Assembly: GCA_018340805.1 (NCBI GenBank)
Contig: JACMZG010001913.1
Coordinates: 18,588,082-18,652,081, forward strand
Source: Microvelia longipes
Taxonomy: Eukaryota; Arthropoda; Insecta; Hemiptera; Veliidae
DNA: 64,000 nt
Direction: 5' to 3'
The position numbers were made by a program, and so were the translations under genes. The notes under the pieces were generated by a model. It did no database searches, was not told the DNA's origin, and worked only from the letters and a program-made list of their open reading frames with translations. Within the stretch, counting starts at the first letter, position 1. Every line of letters starts with the position of its first letter. Positions 1 to 12,059 of the stretch are shown here, piece by piece.

Positions 1-457
1 TTTATTACGTAATAAATTAATTCATAATACCATACATTTAAATTAAATTTATGTAAATCAGAGTGTAAATTTAGCATACATATTTTTATTACATTAATTT
101 TATTTTAATGTATAAATAATATAAATAAATTAGCAAAACATGTTCACAGATACATAAAAAACCTCGGGATTATTAAGTTTTATTAACATCTATATTAGTT
201 TAAGTTTTATTTGTCAAGTTATTTACTATTGATACAGACACATATCAGAATATATTATTTTCATTCCCTTCCACTCAGACCTGATATGAAATAATCGTCT
301 GCCACATTACTAAACCACATGCTATCCTAATTTCCTGATCCTATTTTAATCCTGACCAACCTCTATATTTCATTTCAAACCCTTGTGAGGTACCAATCAA
401 TGTCTCTCTTATTTACTACCAACATTAGTTTCTCCTTTCTTTTGCGTATTTTCGATT
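1..457. other. AT-rich sequence, no gene seen
   Basis: AT-rich sequence without a convincing reading frame, RNA gene or repeat that I can recognise. Confidence 0.5.
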
Positions 458-880
458 TTTAATTTTCCTCATTTATACCGTAGGTAAATAAGAAAACTAT
501 TGTGAGCCGTATCAGATATTTTTAAAACTTCCTGAGTAGTTTCCACGAAGTTGTCTGTCTGTATATGTATGTATGTGTTTGTCTGTTACCATCGTATCTT
601 CCTGAGTAGTTTCCACGAAGTTGTCTGTCTGTATATGTGTGTCTGTGTTTGTCTCTTATCATCGTATCTCCCTGAGTAGTTTACACGAAGTTGTCTGTCT
701 GTATATGTGTGTTGTGTTTGTCTGTTACATGTATCTTTCTGAGTAGTTTCACGAAGTTGTTGTCTGTGTATTGTTTGTCTGTTACCATCGTATCTTTCTG
801 AGTAGTTTCCACAAAGTTGTCTGTCTGTATGTGTGTATGTGTTTGTCTGTTACCATCGTATCTCCAGATATAAACGCACC
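458..880 (+). repeat. R1 interspersed repeat, partial copy with internal tandem expansion
   Basis: Begins with the R1 hallmark 'TTTATACCGTAGGTA' and contains the R1 module 'CCTGAGTAGTTTCCACGAAG' followed by TTGTCTGTCTGTAT, a TG-rich tract and TGTTACCATCGTATC. That module is repeated about five times in tandem (near 530, 600, 668, 735 and 797), with a period of about 60-70 bp and small indels. The first foldback element follows directly. The short reading frames on both strands here follow the repeat and are not genes. Confidence 0.75.
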
Positions 881-881
881 A

Positions 882-1310
882 GTGGAGTTGTTCATAATGA
901 AAGGAACGAAGAGAAGAGTCTCTCCACAAAACTATAAATTTATTCAAAGCGCTTTCAACCTAATATGAGGCCATCCTCAGTGCCAGATATAACAGAAAGA
1001 ATAAACGGCTAAGAGAAAGACATTAAAGGTAAATACAAGTCAAACTGTGGAATTCGCAGTTTTCCTTCTTTTCTTTTTCGACTCGACGATGTCGGTGAGT
1101 CGTGATAGACTCGTGATAGTGTCGAAAAAGAATAAGAGAAGGAAAACTGCGAATTCCACAGTTTGACTTGCATTTACCTTTAATGTCTTTCTCCTAGCCG
1201 TTTATTCTTTATGTTATACCTGGCACTGATGATGGCATCATGTTAGGTTGAAAGCGCTTTGAATAAGTTATTGTTTTGGAGAGAATCTCTTATTCGTTCC
1301 TTTAATCATT
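882..1310. mobile_element. Foldback/MITE element, copy 1 (near-perfect palindrome of about 410 bp)
   Basis: The left arm starts near 'ATGAAAGGAACGAAG' and runs through AAGCGCTTTCAACCTAATATGAGG, TAAACGGCTAAGAG and 'ACTGTGGAATTCGCAG'. The right arm is its reverse complement, ending TTCGTTCCTTTAATCAT. The arms are about 190 bp each around a short loop containing GACTCGACGATGTCGG. There is no coding capacity. A second copy lies at 2477-2900 with its loop inverted. This structure fits a foldback transposon or a long-terminal-inverted-repeat MITE that moves using proteins from elsewhere. Confidence 0.85.
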
Positions 1311-1911
1311 TAGTCATATTAGGCGATGTTTTTAATTAAATCTGGTATAAATCTTATACCATATGTATCTTATCATATGTATTTCGTTTTTGCCTTGAAT
1401 AAATAATAAGTTATTTTCAAAAAAATTGCTGAGGGGTGCCGGTACTTGGGGGGGGGGGGGAGCCGGGTACTGGTGCTTTTACCCTACGTTGTTACACACA
1501 CATACAGTCAGACAACGTAGTAAAACCCACTCCAGAAGTCTTAAAAACGCCCAAAATGGATTATTTTGGTGAAATCTTGGTTTTAGAATTTTATTGCAAA
1601 CCATACTTTTTCTGAATCACAAATATAAACGAGAAAAAGAAAAAGAACAAAATTAATCAGATACAACAAAAGTTTAGATCCTCTGATTCGAAATTTTATT
1701 TACTATTATTGAAATAGTGTGGAATATATTTAAATCAGGCCACAGCTCTCTGCTTCAGTGCTAAAATCGCATTCTAGTCCAAGAGCCAGGCCTAAAAATT
1801 ATGAATTATTTTGTACTACTTCAACAGTTACTACTTCTGCTACTGTTACAAACAAAAATTTTCTAAAAATATACCTTTAATAACGAAGGAAAAGCATAGT
1901 CTGCCTATCTA
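1311..1911. other. AT-rich spacer with a poly-G run
   Basis: Non-coding stretch. The only notable feature is a run of about 13 G near 1448, inside a GC-rich patch of about 50 bp. No gene seen. Confidence 0.5.
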
Positions 1912-2394
1912 GAGTGGAGCCCTTCATATAAATACGCTCGCTCAAAAATTTAGAAAATCGCTCAAGTTCCAGTTTTCTTGCAATAGGTAGTTCTCTGTAG
2001 GTCGTGTGCAAACATGAAGGGAACTTTTTTTAAAGCTGATACAATTTTCTATAAAACGAGAGTTTTTCGTCAAAATCGGATAAATAAAACTTAAGTTATG
2101 ACATTTGTTAAATGACCAAAAAATGCACAAAAATCCAATATTTTCCCAAAGAAATTCGCTGACTTTGCATAAATTAACCTTTTTTTGGTGTTTTTAAAAG
2201 GGTGATAACTTCGGTTGCAGCTATCCGATTTTAATGATTAAACACTCGTTTTATAGAACATTTTATCACCTTTAAAAAATGTTCTCTTTATGTTTTGCAC
2301 ACTACCCACAGGGAACCACTTATTTCAAGTAAATTCAAATTTGTGCATTTTTTTTTAATGTTAAGCAGGCGCAATCATATGAAGGGCTTCAGGT
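1912..2394. mobile_element. Imperfect long inverted-repeat element (about 480 bp)
   Basis: The left end 'AGCCCTTCATATAAAT' (about 1917) is mirrored by 'ATCATATGAAGGGCTTC' (about 2376). Further inside, 'TTCTATAAAACGAG' near 2048 is mirrored by 'CTCGTTTTATAGAACA' near 2247, and the GTGTGCAAA(A)CAT/AAG blocks also pair. The arms are diverged, so this is an older palindromic non-autonomous element than the flanking foldback copies. It lies between the two foldback copies. Confidence 0.7.
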
Positions 2395-2476
2395 TTTTCT
2401 TCGTAAAGGGGCATTTTTAGTTTATTGCTTTTACTTTATGTAACTTATTATTTTATATATTCAATACTTTCCTCTC

Positions 2477-2900
2477 ATGAAAGGAACGAAGAAAAGAGTC
2501 TCTCCACAAAACAATAATTTATTCAAAGCGCTTTCAACCTAACATGAGGCCATCATCAGTGCCAGATATAATAAAAAGAATAAACGGCTAAGAGAAAGAC
2601 ATCAAAGGTAAATATAAGTCAAACTGTGGAATTCGCAGTTTTCCTTCTCTTCTATTGAGTCTATTACGACTCACCGACATCGTCGAGTCGAAAAAAAATA
2701 GAAGAGAAGGAAAACTGCGAATTCCACAGTTCGACTTATATTTACCTTTAATGTCTTTCTCTTAGCCGTTTATTCTTTTTATTATATCTGGCACTGATGA
2801 TGGCCTCATGTTAGGTTGAAAGCGCTTTGAATAAATTATTGTTTTGTGGAGAGACTCTTTTCTTCGTTCCTTTCATTATGAACAACTCCACTAGTGCTCA
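2477..2900. mobile_element. Foldback/MITE element, copy 2
   Basis: Same family as 882-1310: the outer arms begin ATGAAAGGAACGAAGAAAAG and end CTTTTCTTCGTTCCTTTCAT. The central spacer (CTATTACGACTCACCGAC...) is the reverse complement of the copy 1 loop. The outer sequence TTCATTATGAACAACTCCACT on the right matches the left flank of copy 1, so the true termini probably extend to 'AGTGGAGTTGTTCATAATG'. Confidence 0.85.
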
Positions 2901-3239
2901 TTCAAATTCATACTTTCCTCTCACTTAAAATCAATACTTCGTAATAATAAAATTCTTAATCAACTCAACAGTTTACTTTTAACGTAATTAAACAAATTTT
3001 TTCCCTACGAAAACTAGCTAGGATTCTAAATTAATAAAAAAAACTTTTGTAATTAATGAAAAAATACTTGTGTTGGGGTATTCCAGTGCAACAATTTTTT
3101 TTTAATTTATCAAATAATTTGTTAATCAGAAAAGTTGAAAATAAAATTAAGCGTTTTTATTAAATAAACAACTTTTCGGAGATGAATTGCTTTTGGTATC
3201 TTGATAACATTCTTCTTACATTTTTTTAATTAAAAAAAT

Positions 3240-3490
3240 TAGGTACGGGCTATCTTGCAACTATTCTTCCCTGCTTCTGATTTGCTTCGCTCACCCTCAG
3301 AATATACAAATCGCCGAATTTATAAGGCAACACGTATTTGGAATCGATTCGTTCGTGCTCAGATATTGAATACATTTGCTTCATTTCCACTCGCTCGAGG
3401 CTCCTTACATTTTATGATCCAACAAAACCGTAGATATAGATATACTTGCTGCATGGAAGCAAAACTTACATTCATATTTACTACATAAAG
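3240..3490 (-). repeat. R1 interspersed repeat, partial copy
   Basis: Reverse-orientation copy of R1. It contains several diverged CTTCGCTCGTCCTCAGA-type modules (3287-3410) and ends in the segment 'GATCCAACAAAACCGTAGAT' followed by ATATACTTG, found in the other copies. The 77-codon frame here is an accident of the repeat. Confidence 0.6.
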
Positions 3491-3771
3491 GAAAATACGA
3501 GAGTAACAAATTAGAACTCAATCAAACTATTTTTTTTATTTTTAACAATTCTCAAATAACCTATAAGTATAACTACAAAGCTTTTTGGACTGCTATAAAT
3601 TGTAATTACAATTAAATTGATAGACTTCATGCCTTTTTATAAATTTATTTAAAATAAATTGATGAAAAGCTTTCGCTCAGGGATACTGAGTCAGTTCTTG
3701 AAATTGACAAATTAAAATGTTCGAAAATCAATAAAATGTTGAATGTTTTTTCATGTCACGTGTCTATTATT

Positions 3772-4145
3772 ATTATAGACCCCATTTGCACTGTAACTGA
3801 AAGTCTATTGTACAATTCCCCAATTGGTCCATGTCAGAATTATCCTTTTTCCCGGAGTAGGTCTAGGATCTTTTTTTTACCAGTGATTCATTGGTAGAGT
3901 CAAACTAAGTGAGAGTGCTGCTACCAAAGTTGGAAGTATGTGAGATGCAGTTTCGGTTTCCGATTCACAGAGCAACACACTGGGTTATCCTTAAAGATAC
4001 CAATGGTATGGAGATGTTTTCGGAGGTGACAGTGACCAGTCAACAGTCCAGGAGGTCCTCAGTTACTTTGTGACTGGGTTCTTTTAACATAAGTTTACTG
4101 TGCCTCATGCCAGAGGATTTGTTCTAGAGGTGGAGGTAATAAACT
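3772..4145 (-). pseudogene. 3' fragment of a non-LTR retrotransposon (same family as 23,930-24,880)
   Basis: The plus-strand sequence closely follows 23,936-24,362 but with internal deletions: TAGACCCCATTTGCACTG, the TTCATTGGTAGAGTCAAACT block, the CACTGGGTTATC block and AGGAGGTCCTCAGTTACTTTG are shared. Read on the minus strand it encodes broken pieces of the C-terminal region that follows RNase H in this family. A TAA-rich tail (TATTATTATTATAG on the plus strand) adjoins the 3' end, as in the second copy. It is dead: the frame is not maintained. Confidence 0.75.
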
Positions 4146-5309
4146 TGGTATGATTAATTTTGATGAATTATTGCTCCAAAGGTCAATTTTTAGCCTGTTA
4201 ATTTAAAACTGTAACACTATAATATATTAGCCTGGAAAATGGCGAAATCGGGACATTTGGTCAAATCAAGTACATAGCCGGATTGTCCTATCCATTACCT
4301 TTGCGACCATCCTGGTCCTATTAATTTAGCACCTCGATTTCGGCCCCAAATAATAAAACTTTATGCAAGGTAGAGAAAAAGAACGCGTTAGAGGTAGAAA
4401 TGTATACTCCCGCCGACATTGTTACTGAGAGATATAGGCCTGTAGAGTAAAATTAACCTACAAGAGTAATCCTGTAGGTTTCGGATTTTAGGGTGAAAAA
4501 GCTACTTTTTCTATATACCTTCAATAGCAGATGAAGAAAAATAAAAATTAATAAATGGATGAGTATGCATTTTTAACAAAACCTGGTATTAAAATCAAGT
4601 CATATGAGTGAAAAAAATTATCATATCTTGGGCCAAATCCATCTTTTTTGGCGTTTAAAAATGACAGCATCTTAATTTGTTTTCTAAAAAATAGCTTAAA
4701 GCGATCATAGTGACCCTAGTTTGAGGTTATTTATGATATAGTTTAAAATATAAGTTATGGAAGCCTAGTTCCGTAATGGACAACCTACTTTAGAAAGGCA
4801 TTAGAAACAGAGTTTTAAAATTTAAAGAAATTAAATTTCTCTTATTATAATGTCCTTTTGCTTTGTAACCTAAATTTCTGAGTATAAGAAACCTTAAAAA
4901 TTGGTCTAGAAAAGTTATTCTGTGACATGAAGTTAAAAAAAGGTTTAACCACAGGGTTGAACCAGTACAAGCCCATGGTTTCTACACAAAACTTTGTCCC
5001 ATAAAACAAAAACCGGCTAGAAGATGGCAAAATATACTCACTGGAGGAAAAAACTTAATATTTTCACCACTAACTTCCAACTCCATTTAAACTTGTGAAC
5101 TCAGTTATTAGCACTTTTTCTCTTTCTCTACTTTTAGTATAGGTTCTGGGCTCATAAAATGGGGAAAATTCGGAAACTTAAAAGCCTATTTTGAAGTTTA
5201 GAAGAAGTAGAGCTTTTATTTATTGTAGAATAAAAATATTAGGGCTTAAAATATTTTATGTTAAACTACATAGTATGTTAAAAGTTGTCCATTTTTATCG
5301 ACGTGTCTA
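4146..5309. other. Intergenic, nothing recognised
   Basis: AT-rich non-coding DNA with only short frames, no tandem structure and no family similarity that I could see. Confidence 0.45.
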
Positions 5310-5960
5310 AATTTTTACTTTTCCTTATTTATACCGTAGGTATATAGAGAAAGTATTGTGTTTGCAAAAAAATCCGAAACCGGGATGAAACAGGAATTAT
5401 CCGTTTCAGGGGTTTTTAAGGCCTCCTGAGTGGTTTTCACAAAGTTGTCTGTCTGTGTGTGTGTGTCTGGTATCATTGTAGCTCCCAGCGCATTAATGCT
5501 AGAGAGTTTAAACATCGTACAGAAATCACTCTACCGCTGTAGTTGTGCTTATCGGAAAATATTTTTTATGACGTCATTTACCCGCAATAATGACTCAGCG
5601 AATATTCCGACAAACCCATTATACGCGAAAAAATGATGCGATCGGATTGAGATTTGGCACGCATAAGACTAACATATGTGCCAAGTTGCATCTCATTATC
5701 TGAATTGTTTAATTTTTATTAAATGACTAGTGTACGTTTTTTAAAAAAAATGTGAAAGATTGAAAAATGGTCCGATTTACTTGAAATTTGGTACAAGTGT
5801 ATATTATTACCTAATAAATAAGTACACTAAGTTTTGTTTCAATTCGACAAGTATATCTATGATTTTTGTTGGACCATAAAAATTAGGGAGCATGGTCAGT
5901 GCTGTATGGTGCCAACTGAGAATGATACGGATGCATGTACTATCTAAAGACGTACAAAGC
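5310..5960 (+). repeat. R1 interspersed repeat, the most complete forward copy with 26,910-27,690
   Basis: Modules in order: 'ACTTTTCCTTATTTATACC' and GTAGGTATATAGAGAAAGTATTG; AATCCGAAACCGGGATGA; CCTGAGTGGTTTTCACAAAG with TTGTCTGTCTGTGTGTG; ATCATTGTAGCTCCCAG; 'TTTTTTATGACGTCATTTAC' with CCGCAATAATGACTCAG; GATGCGATCGGATTGAGATTTGG; AAATGACTAGTGTACG; and GGTCAGTGCTGTATGGTG with ATGATACGGATGCATG. The same order recurs at 26,910-27,690 and, reversed, at 43,330-44,020. No protein is encoded. It is a non-autonomous dispersed repeat of unknown class. Confidence 0.8.
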
Positions 5961-6029
5961 AAGTACAGTACACCTTAACTGTCTTTCTTTACACAAACCC
6001 ATACACACGTCTCAAACTTCAAAGCCTAA

Positions 6030-7720
6030 ACCTACAATTCGTAGTGCTGTGTACACAATCCCACATTCGTAATACTATGAACAAAAGCCCGCACTGTAAG
6101 CTTTATACACAACCCCACATTAGTAGTGCTGTGAACTCAATCCCAAACTTGTAGTGCTTTTGATACATACCCGCATTTGCGATGCTATAAACAAAAACCC
6201 GCATTGTGAGCTTTATTCACAAACCTCACTCGCTGTGCTCTGGACACAAATCCCACATTCGCGATACTATAAACAAATACCCTCACTCTGACCTTCATAC
6301 ACAAACCTCACTTGCAGTACTCTGGACACAAATCCCACATTCGCGATGCTATAAACAAATACCCTCACTCTGACCTTTATACACAAACTCACTCGCAGTG
6401 CTCTGGACACAAATCCCACATTCGCGATGCTATAAACAAAACCCTCACTCTGACCTTTATACACAAACCTCACTCGCAGTGCTTTGGGCACAAATCCCAC
6501 ATTCGCGATGCTATAAACAAATACCCTCACTCTGACCTTTATACACAAACCTCACTCGCAGTGCTATGGACACAAATCTCACATTCGCGATGCTATAAAC
6601 AAAAACCCTCTCTCTACCTTTATACACGAACCTCACTCGCAGTGCTCTGGACACAAATCCCACATTCGCGATGCTATAAACAAATACCCTCACTGTGACC
6701 TTTATACACAAATCTTACTCGCAGTGCTCTGGGCACAAATCCCACATTCGCGATGCTATAAACAAATACCCTCACTCTGACCTTCATACACAAACCTCAC
6801 TTGCAGTAATCTGGACACAAATCCCACATTCGCGATGCTATAAACAAATACCCTCACTCTGACCTTTATACACAAACTCACTCGCAGTGCTCTGGACACA
6901 AATCCCACATTCGCGATGCTATAAACAAAACCCCTCACTCTGACCTTTATACACAAACCTCACTCGCAGTGCTTTGGGCACAAATCCCACATTCGCGATG
7001 CTATAAACAAATACCCTCACTCTGACCTTCATACACAAACCTCACTTGCAGTAATCTGGACACAAATCCCACATTCGCGATGCTATAAACAAATACCCTC
7101 ACTCTGACCTTTATACACAAACTCACTCGCAGTGCTCTGGACACAAATCCCACATTCGCGATGCTACAATCAAAAACCCTCTCTCTGACCTTTATACACG
7201 AACCTCACTCGCAGTGCTCTGGACACAAATCCCACATTCGCGATGCTATAAACAAATACCCTCACTGTGACCTTTATACACAAATCTTACTCGCAGTGCT
7301 CTGGGCACAAATCCCACATTCGCGATGCTATAAACAAATACCCTTACTCTGACTTTTATACACAAACCTCACTCGCAGTGCTCTGGACACAAATCCCACA
7401 TTCGCGATGCTATAAACAAAAATCCTCACTCTGACCTTTATACACGAACCTCACTCGCAGTGCTCTGGACTAAAATCCCACATTCGCGATAATACAATCA
7501 AAAACCCTCACTCTGACCTTTATACACAAATCTCACTCGCAGTGCTTTGGACTCAAATCCCACATTCGCGATGCTATAAACAAAAACCTTCTCTCTGAAC
7601 TTTATACACAAACTCATTCGCAGTGCTCTAGACAGAAATCCCACATTCGCGATGCTTTGAACGAAAACCCTTACTCTGCGTTGTCGACACAAACTGATAA
7701 ACGTTGTGCTCTGAACACGA
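6030..7720. repeat. 82-bp tandem satellite, about 20 units, with higher-order structure
   Basis: The unit reads CTCACTCGCAGTGCTCTGGA-CACAAATCCCACATTCGCGA-TGCTATAAACAAATACCCTC-ACTCTGACCTTTATACACAA-AC. Units at the left edge (6030-6240) are diverged and those in the middle are nearly identical. Shared variants recur at regular distances: 'CTTGCAGTA(C/A)TCTGG' at about 6310, 6800 and 7043, that is six and three units apart. This indicates higher-order duplication. Because 82 is not a multiple of 3 and the unit lacks stops, long spurious frames appear on both strands. They are not genes. Confidence 0.92.
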
Positions 7721-8119
7721 GTTGTACTCAAAGTGCTTTCGACATAACCACACTAGATTAGCTGAGTGCTCTTGCAACACAAAACCATAATCGCTGAGTC
7801 CTTACAAATACTTAACTTCCACGTAAAGACAATGTTCTCCTATCCTGAATCCACTAACATTCATTGCCTACACAAGAATGGATGAATACGTTGAAGCACT
7901 GAAACAACATTTAAAACTTTCTCATCACCTCATCTGGCCTCTTTTTTATTTATTAGTTCTTAAACGCTATAACACCTAACACCATTATCTTTCAAAACAG
8001 TTTGCTTTTTTAGCCCTGGTATTGCATACTTAAGAAGAGTACTAATTTATCAAAATATTATATAACTTTATCAAAGCTGAACTAAATTTAAGTTAAAAAC
8101 AAGTTTAAATACATTATAC
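7721..8119. other. Spacer right of the 82-bp satellite
   Basis: Degenerate satellite edge up to about 7790, then AT-rich sequence with no feature that I recognise. Confidence 0.4.
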
Positions 8120-8500
8120 AAATTTTAATAAAAAATCAGGTACAGGGTACCTCAGGAATTTTTCTCACATCATCAGATTCACTGCGCTCATCCTCTCAAT
8201 GCAGATAATGAAATGAAATTTAGCACATATGTTGGTCTTATATTTGACGTCAAATTTCATATCGATTAAGATTAAAATATTTTTTTGCGTTGTATGAATT
8301 TCTGAAATTTTTGCTTAGTCATTATGTCATATGTAAAAAGTATTTTCCGGATAACAAAACCGGACCTAAAGATTGCTTTTTGTACTATGTTTCAACTCTC
8401 AAGCATCATTACGCTCAGAGTAAGGATGATAACAGACACACACACACATTAACACAGACAAATCTGTGAAAAACCACTAAGGTGGTTTTTCACATGTCTT
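8120..8500 (-). repeat. R1 interspersed repeat, reverse partial copy
   Basis: Starts near 'AATCAGGTACAGGGTACCTC' (R1 terminal segment, reversed), then diverged TCACTGCGCTCATCCTC and a reversed core. It ends in the reversed TG-rich tract (ACACACACACATTAACACAG) and CTGTGAAAAACCACTAAGG. The order is the mirror image of the 5310-5960 copy. Confidence 0.65.
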
Positions 8501-8610
8501 GTGTCTTAAAAACACCTGATACAGATAATTAATCTATCTTATGAAGGTAAAATAATATATCTATAATTTTAGCTAAATAACTGAAACCCCAAAATACGGT
8601 CAGTAGATAA

Positions 8611-8724
<114 letters not shown>

Positions 8725-8769
8725 TTATTATTTTGTTATATAATAATTCAACAAAATAGTTCTTTTAAA

Positions 8770-9025
8770 TTGAAGAATACAACGTAGAGTACCATTAAAT
8801 TGAAATAAAAATACAACGTAGAGGTACCATTAAATTTGAAATAAAAATACAACGTAGAGTACCATTAAATTAAAAATAAGAATACAAACGTAGAGTACCA
8901 TTAAATTAAAATAGGAATACATCGTAGAGTACCATTAAATTAAAATAAAAATACGATGTAGAGTACCATTAAATTAAAATAAGAATACAACGTAGAGTAC
9001 CATTAAATTAAAATAAGAATACAAA
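8770..9025. repeat. Minisatellite, about 36-bp unit, about 7 copies
   Basis: The unit 'ATACAACGTAGAGTACCATT' followed by AAATTAAAATAAAA repeats seven times with small indels and a few substitutions (ACATCG and ACGATG variants). Confidence 0.9.
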
Positions 9026-10124
9026 AATTATAATATGATTAATAAATGATAACTGATAGGTATTCATCGGAATAAAATTATCGACCAAATTATGCTCGAG
9101 TGTTAGGATTTCCGGTTTAAACCTAAGCTTCTGTGCGGATTCAAGTAATTAATAATGGTAATTAATTCCTGTAACCTACAAACTAGACGTCCTAGTACAA
9201 ATCTAATGTATTGATCAAGTACGGTCCCTATAAGAATGCCTAAATTTTCAAGAAACTAAATGATCGTTGTTTTATAAAATTATTTCTTCAAGTTTAAGAT
9301 AAAAAGGGATCGAATAAATATTTCGCGATTCTATTCTTTAAAGTGGCATGAACATTTTTTATAAAATAGAGGTGGTTTTACTCTCTTGAATCAAGCTATT
9401 TCCAACCATTTTTTACGCTTTTTGTCTAAACCCTGCTGGTTTTTTTTAATAGCAACGCCTTTTTAAAGTTATCTGAAGAAGATAAGTAAAAGTTTGTTGA
9501 GTACTATTGTTATTGCGGGTTCTGTTTACACTTGAGGCGAAGCCGAGAGGAAAACTTTGTTTTTCCCGAGAATTGTTGTTTAATGAAACAAAAAAACATT
9601 AAGGAATTCTCTTCCTTGAAGAGAATTGTTTAAAAGAAAATTAGAATAAAATTCAATTTTCTTAATAGATGGAGATTTTATTTCTATTAAAACTTTTTCT
9701 TTTTCTCGGCACTGAATTTTCTTGAGTGCGAATTTCTGTATACTTGAACACGTGGGGAGTAATTTTTATTGTTGTAATTAGTAATTAGGTTTGAACATAG
9801 TCTTGAGCATTTATATAATGCAAAGTAGAACAAAATTCTACTTAGTGCTTAGCCCTAGCGTGGAATAATTATTTATACCATATAATAATTATACTTAACC
9901 ATATAAACTTAACCATATAATTAACCATATAATTATTTATACTTATAACATTATTTAGTACTTTTAAACCGGTCTATAGAGGAGGTGTTGAATGATAAAA
10001 ATTTATGATATTTTTGAACTAATATAATAACTTTTTTTAAATATTTTATTTAGTAAATTGTACAATTTTAATTAAACAAATTAATAACATAAAATTAAAA
10101 AAAATTAACATGAATTAATAGTAA
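9026..10124. other. Intergenic, nothing recognised
   Basis: AT-rich sequence with short tandem-like ATAATTATACTTAACCATATAA blocks near 9870-9950. No coding region or named element is visible. Confidence 0.4.
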
Positions 10125-10480
10125 CGCGCGTCCTTAGCGTTCTGAGGACGCTTCGCTCGTCCTCAGAAATACACTTCGCCAAATTTATACTGAAACGTGC
10201 CTTTGGAAACGCTTCGCTCGTCTTCAGATAGTAAATGCATCCGTATCATTCTCAGTGGTCATCAGCACTGACCACTCCTTAATTTTTGTGATCCAGCAAA
10301 ATCCATGGATATACTTGTCGTATTGAAACTATACTTAGTGTACTTATTCATTAGGTAATAATATGCACTTGTGCCAAATTTCAACTCAATTGGACCATTT
10401 TTCAATCTTTACTTTTCCTCGTTTATATAGAAAAAGTATTGTTTGGAAAAAAATCCAAAATTGGGATGACACCGGAAGTC
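10125..10480 (-). repeat. R1 interspersed repeat, reverse copy with a forward piece at its right end
   Basis: Contains three CTTCGCTCGTCCTCAGA-type modules, GTAAATGCATCCGTATCATT, TCAGTGGTCATCAGCACTGA and GATCCAGCAAAATCC in reverse orientation. From about 10,412 it abuts a forward R1 start (TTTACTTTTCCTCGTTTATA). The junction makes it a head-on composite of two R1 fragments. Confidence 0.7.
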
Positions 10481-11929
10481 TTTTTTAAAGTTTTTACTAC
10501 TATAAAATTTAAAATCTTACAAAAAATAAAGCACAAATCGTAATTATTAGTATAACAGACAACTTAAGTAGTGAATAACATTTTAATTGTAATTTTATTA
10601 GGTATATTTTGTACATTCAGTAAATTTCTATACTTAATTAAATTTACTTAATATTTCCTTTCAACGAGAGAATTTTTTTAAAACAAAATTTGCCTATTGA
10701 GTAAAAAAACATCTAGTAAACATTTTGGAAACAAAAACAACCATGTTTGGGTCAAAATATATGTTTGCTAAATTTATGTAACTAGTGTATGTTTTATAAA
10801 CTCTTTGTCATTATGCCAAAAATGTTTCGTGTATGGTAGAAGAGTCGCTCTTTAGTTTTAGAAATTTCTGTTGTATTAGCATAATGTTCCTGTGGGAATT
10901 TTTGGAAAACTCTTGTAACTCTGCATTTTCACTCCTCTAACAATAAATCTCTTTTGGTTGAAAAATGTTCTGAATGTGGGTTGTAATAAAGCAGTTTAGA
11001 ACATCGATTTAATGAAGCACATACGTATACTGTGTGATTTATTTATCATTTTAAAACAATTAATGTATTCTGTAATGCTTTTTAAAGTAATTAAAAGACG
11101 TTGTAATTATATGGAGTAATTACACTTAGAAGGTATTGGAGGTTAGCAAACAAATGTATGCAAAGAATCCTCATAGAATTCATCTATACGTTTAGGCGCG
11201 TATTTTTTAACAATAGAAACGTCCGTTTATATTTTGAGCTAAAACTTGGGATATGCATGTTGTATGTTGCCAGAATTATATGCGTGTTTAAAAAAGAGAC
11301 CTTCGGCCCTATAGCCGCTTCGTAGTGCCGGCGCTGGGAACCGCTTGGCAGCCCCCACGCTTAACTGTGGCCGTAGGCGCCAGGTAAGCGACTAACGGAA
11401 TATCAGTTCGTCATATTAGTAGTTTATATAAGTGGCATATAAACGATGGTGGCACTTAACCACGCTTTAGTGGCCTTTATATAAATATCATGTTATAAGC
11501 GAATTTTCAAATGTATTAGTCAAAAAACTTGATTCGTTTACATTATGTTGTATATGTCAACCAATAACACCGTAACTAATACAGGTAATAAAATGTAACT
11601 TCGTTTTGTTAACCATGCATGGTAGTACATGTGTAAAAATCCAGACTGCAGTAAAATAAAGCCTTCTGTTTACTCATAGGTGATGACATCATAGCTAAGT
11701 TATTTGCCAGATGTCCCATTTAGGATTGTCCAATTGAGCTGAAACCTGTCTATCGTTTCAGAATGCCTTCTTAGAAGTACTCTAATAAAACCACTTCAGA
11801 GTACTTTTGTTTGTTTCAGTGGTGAGCAAACTAGTAATACCAAACACAAACCACTAAAGCTGTATTAGCTGAAATACATAAAACTATAATAGTTCGTTGT
11901 ATTACACAATGTCCAAAAAATGTCAAAAC
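10481..11929. other. Intergenic with a GC-rich patch at about 11,290-11,400
   Basis: Mostly AT-rich. The patch includes 'CGGCCCTATAGCCGCTTCGT', CCGGCGCTGGGAACCGC and GCCGTAGGCGCCAGG. It is far more GC-rich than its surroundings and partly self-complementary. It resembles no tRNA or rRNA that I can identify. No gene seen elsewhere in the interval. Confidence 0.4.
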
Positions 11930-12059
11930 GCTCACAGCTCCCGTCGGAGTGCAATCACTGGATGGTTTTGCCCTTTAATCCAAGAGGTTTGTAATAAAAT
12001 ACGTCACTCCATCAATTATTTCATATATTAAAGAGCTTGCTTTCGGCTGCATCCAGCCA

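Noticed and set aside
6267..7731. Long reading frames on both strands with repeats such as 'SIANVGFVSRALRV'
   Set aside because: They run through the 82-bp satellite, exist in several frames and on both strands, and change frame with each unit. No promoter, start context or domain.
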